Shown here piece by piece: positions 34,585 through 34,672 of a stretch of DNA of 34,672 nucleotides. Positions within the stretch are counted from its first letter, which is position 1; every line of letters starts with the position of its first letter. The position numbers and the translations under genes were made by a program. The stretch comes from Betaproteobacteria bacterium (GTDB lineage Bacteria; Pseudomonadota; Gammaproteobacteria; Burkholderiales; Burkholderiaceae): contig RFMZ01000222.1 of assembly GCA_009927445.1 (NCBI GenBank), positions 1-34,672 on the forward strand, read 5' to 3'. The notes below the pieces were generated by a model. It ran no database searches. It was not told where the DNA came from and worked only from the letters and a program-made list of their open reading frames with translations.

Positions 34585-34672
34585 CCTTACTCCATAAAAT
34601 GCACACAATCCATCATTTAATACTTAAATAAGGGAAAGTACTAATATTTATAAGTTTTTGTATACCCAAAAT

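Overview
The window looks like a chromosomal segment of a low-GC member of the Burkholderiales, Polynucleobacter-like in flavour. The basis is five Bug-family (TctC-type) solute receptors, a tripartite tricarboxylate transporter (TTT), a lithotrophic sox cluster with soxCD, and A/T-rich spacers. This is inference from gene content; no rRNA or tRNA is present to fix the taxon. Coding density is high and no gene-free stretch exceeds 300 nt.

Layout. (1) 2-760: 3' end of a multi-rhodanese-domain protein, convergent with a tartrate/D-malate-type dehydrogenase (775-1845, minus). (2) 2089-6633: a TTT operon (receptor, TctB, TctA) followed by an MmgE/PrpD-family gene broken by two single-base deletions. 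(3) 6630-8621 (minus): an alpha/beta hydrolase with fluoroacetate-dehalogenase residues, and a PdxA-like dehydrogenase. (4) 8758-10272: class I fumarase. (5) 10341-13026 (minus): a tightly coupled three-gene operon of aconitase-family large and small subunits and an isocitrate-lyase/PEP-mutase-family lyase, resembling the 2,3-dimethylmalate dehydratase/lyase pair. (6) 13238-13654: small exported protein; 13833-15767: a fumarylacetoacetate-hydrolase-family enzyme plus an orphan Bug receptor. (7) 15891-23516: sulfur region. tusA and a TlpA-like thioredoxin on plus face a minus-strand run arsR-type regulator, soxC, soxD, soxY, soxZ, soxB, secreted DsrE-like protein, secreted metallo-beta-lactamase-fold protein. 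soxA and soxX are not in the window. A perfect 9-4-9 inverted repeat overlaps a TATAAT box upstream of the regulator. (8) 23691-25677: two tandem orphan Bug receptors. (9) 25781-29362 (minus): three-subunit molybdenum hydroxylase (FAD, 2Fe-2S, Mo subunits); the Mo subunit carries a single-base frameshift. (10) 29545-32786: two enolase-superfamily (MR/MLE) genes and a fifth Bug receptor in one operon. (11) 32812-33162: small exported protein; 33403-34539: a homologue of the Bacillus spore-coat transglutaminase Tgl.

How it fits together. The dominant theme is capture of scarce organic acids by periplasmic receptors and their conversion by lyases, hydratases, dehydrogenases and hydrolases to central intermediates, alongside periplasmic oxidation of reduced sulfur compounds as an energy supplement. 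The most interesting items are the sox cluster lacking soxAX but carrying a TusA/DsrE/thioredoxin/MBL set, the aconitase-like plus lyase operon, the Tgl-like protein in a presumed non-sporulating bacterium, an MR/MLE enzyme with Ser at the usual general-base Asp position, and three one-base deletions at G runs or GG-type positions in two otherwise intact genes, which may be assembly errors.
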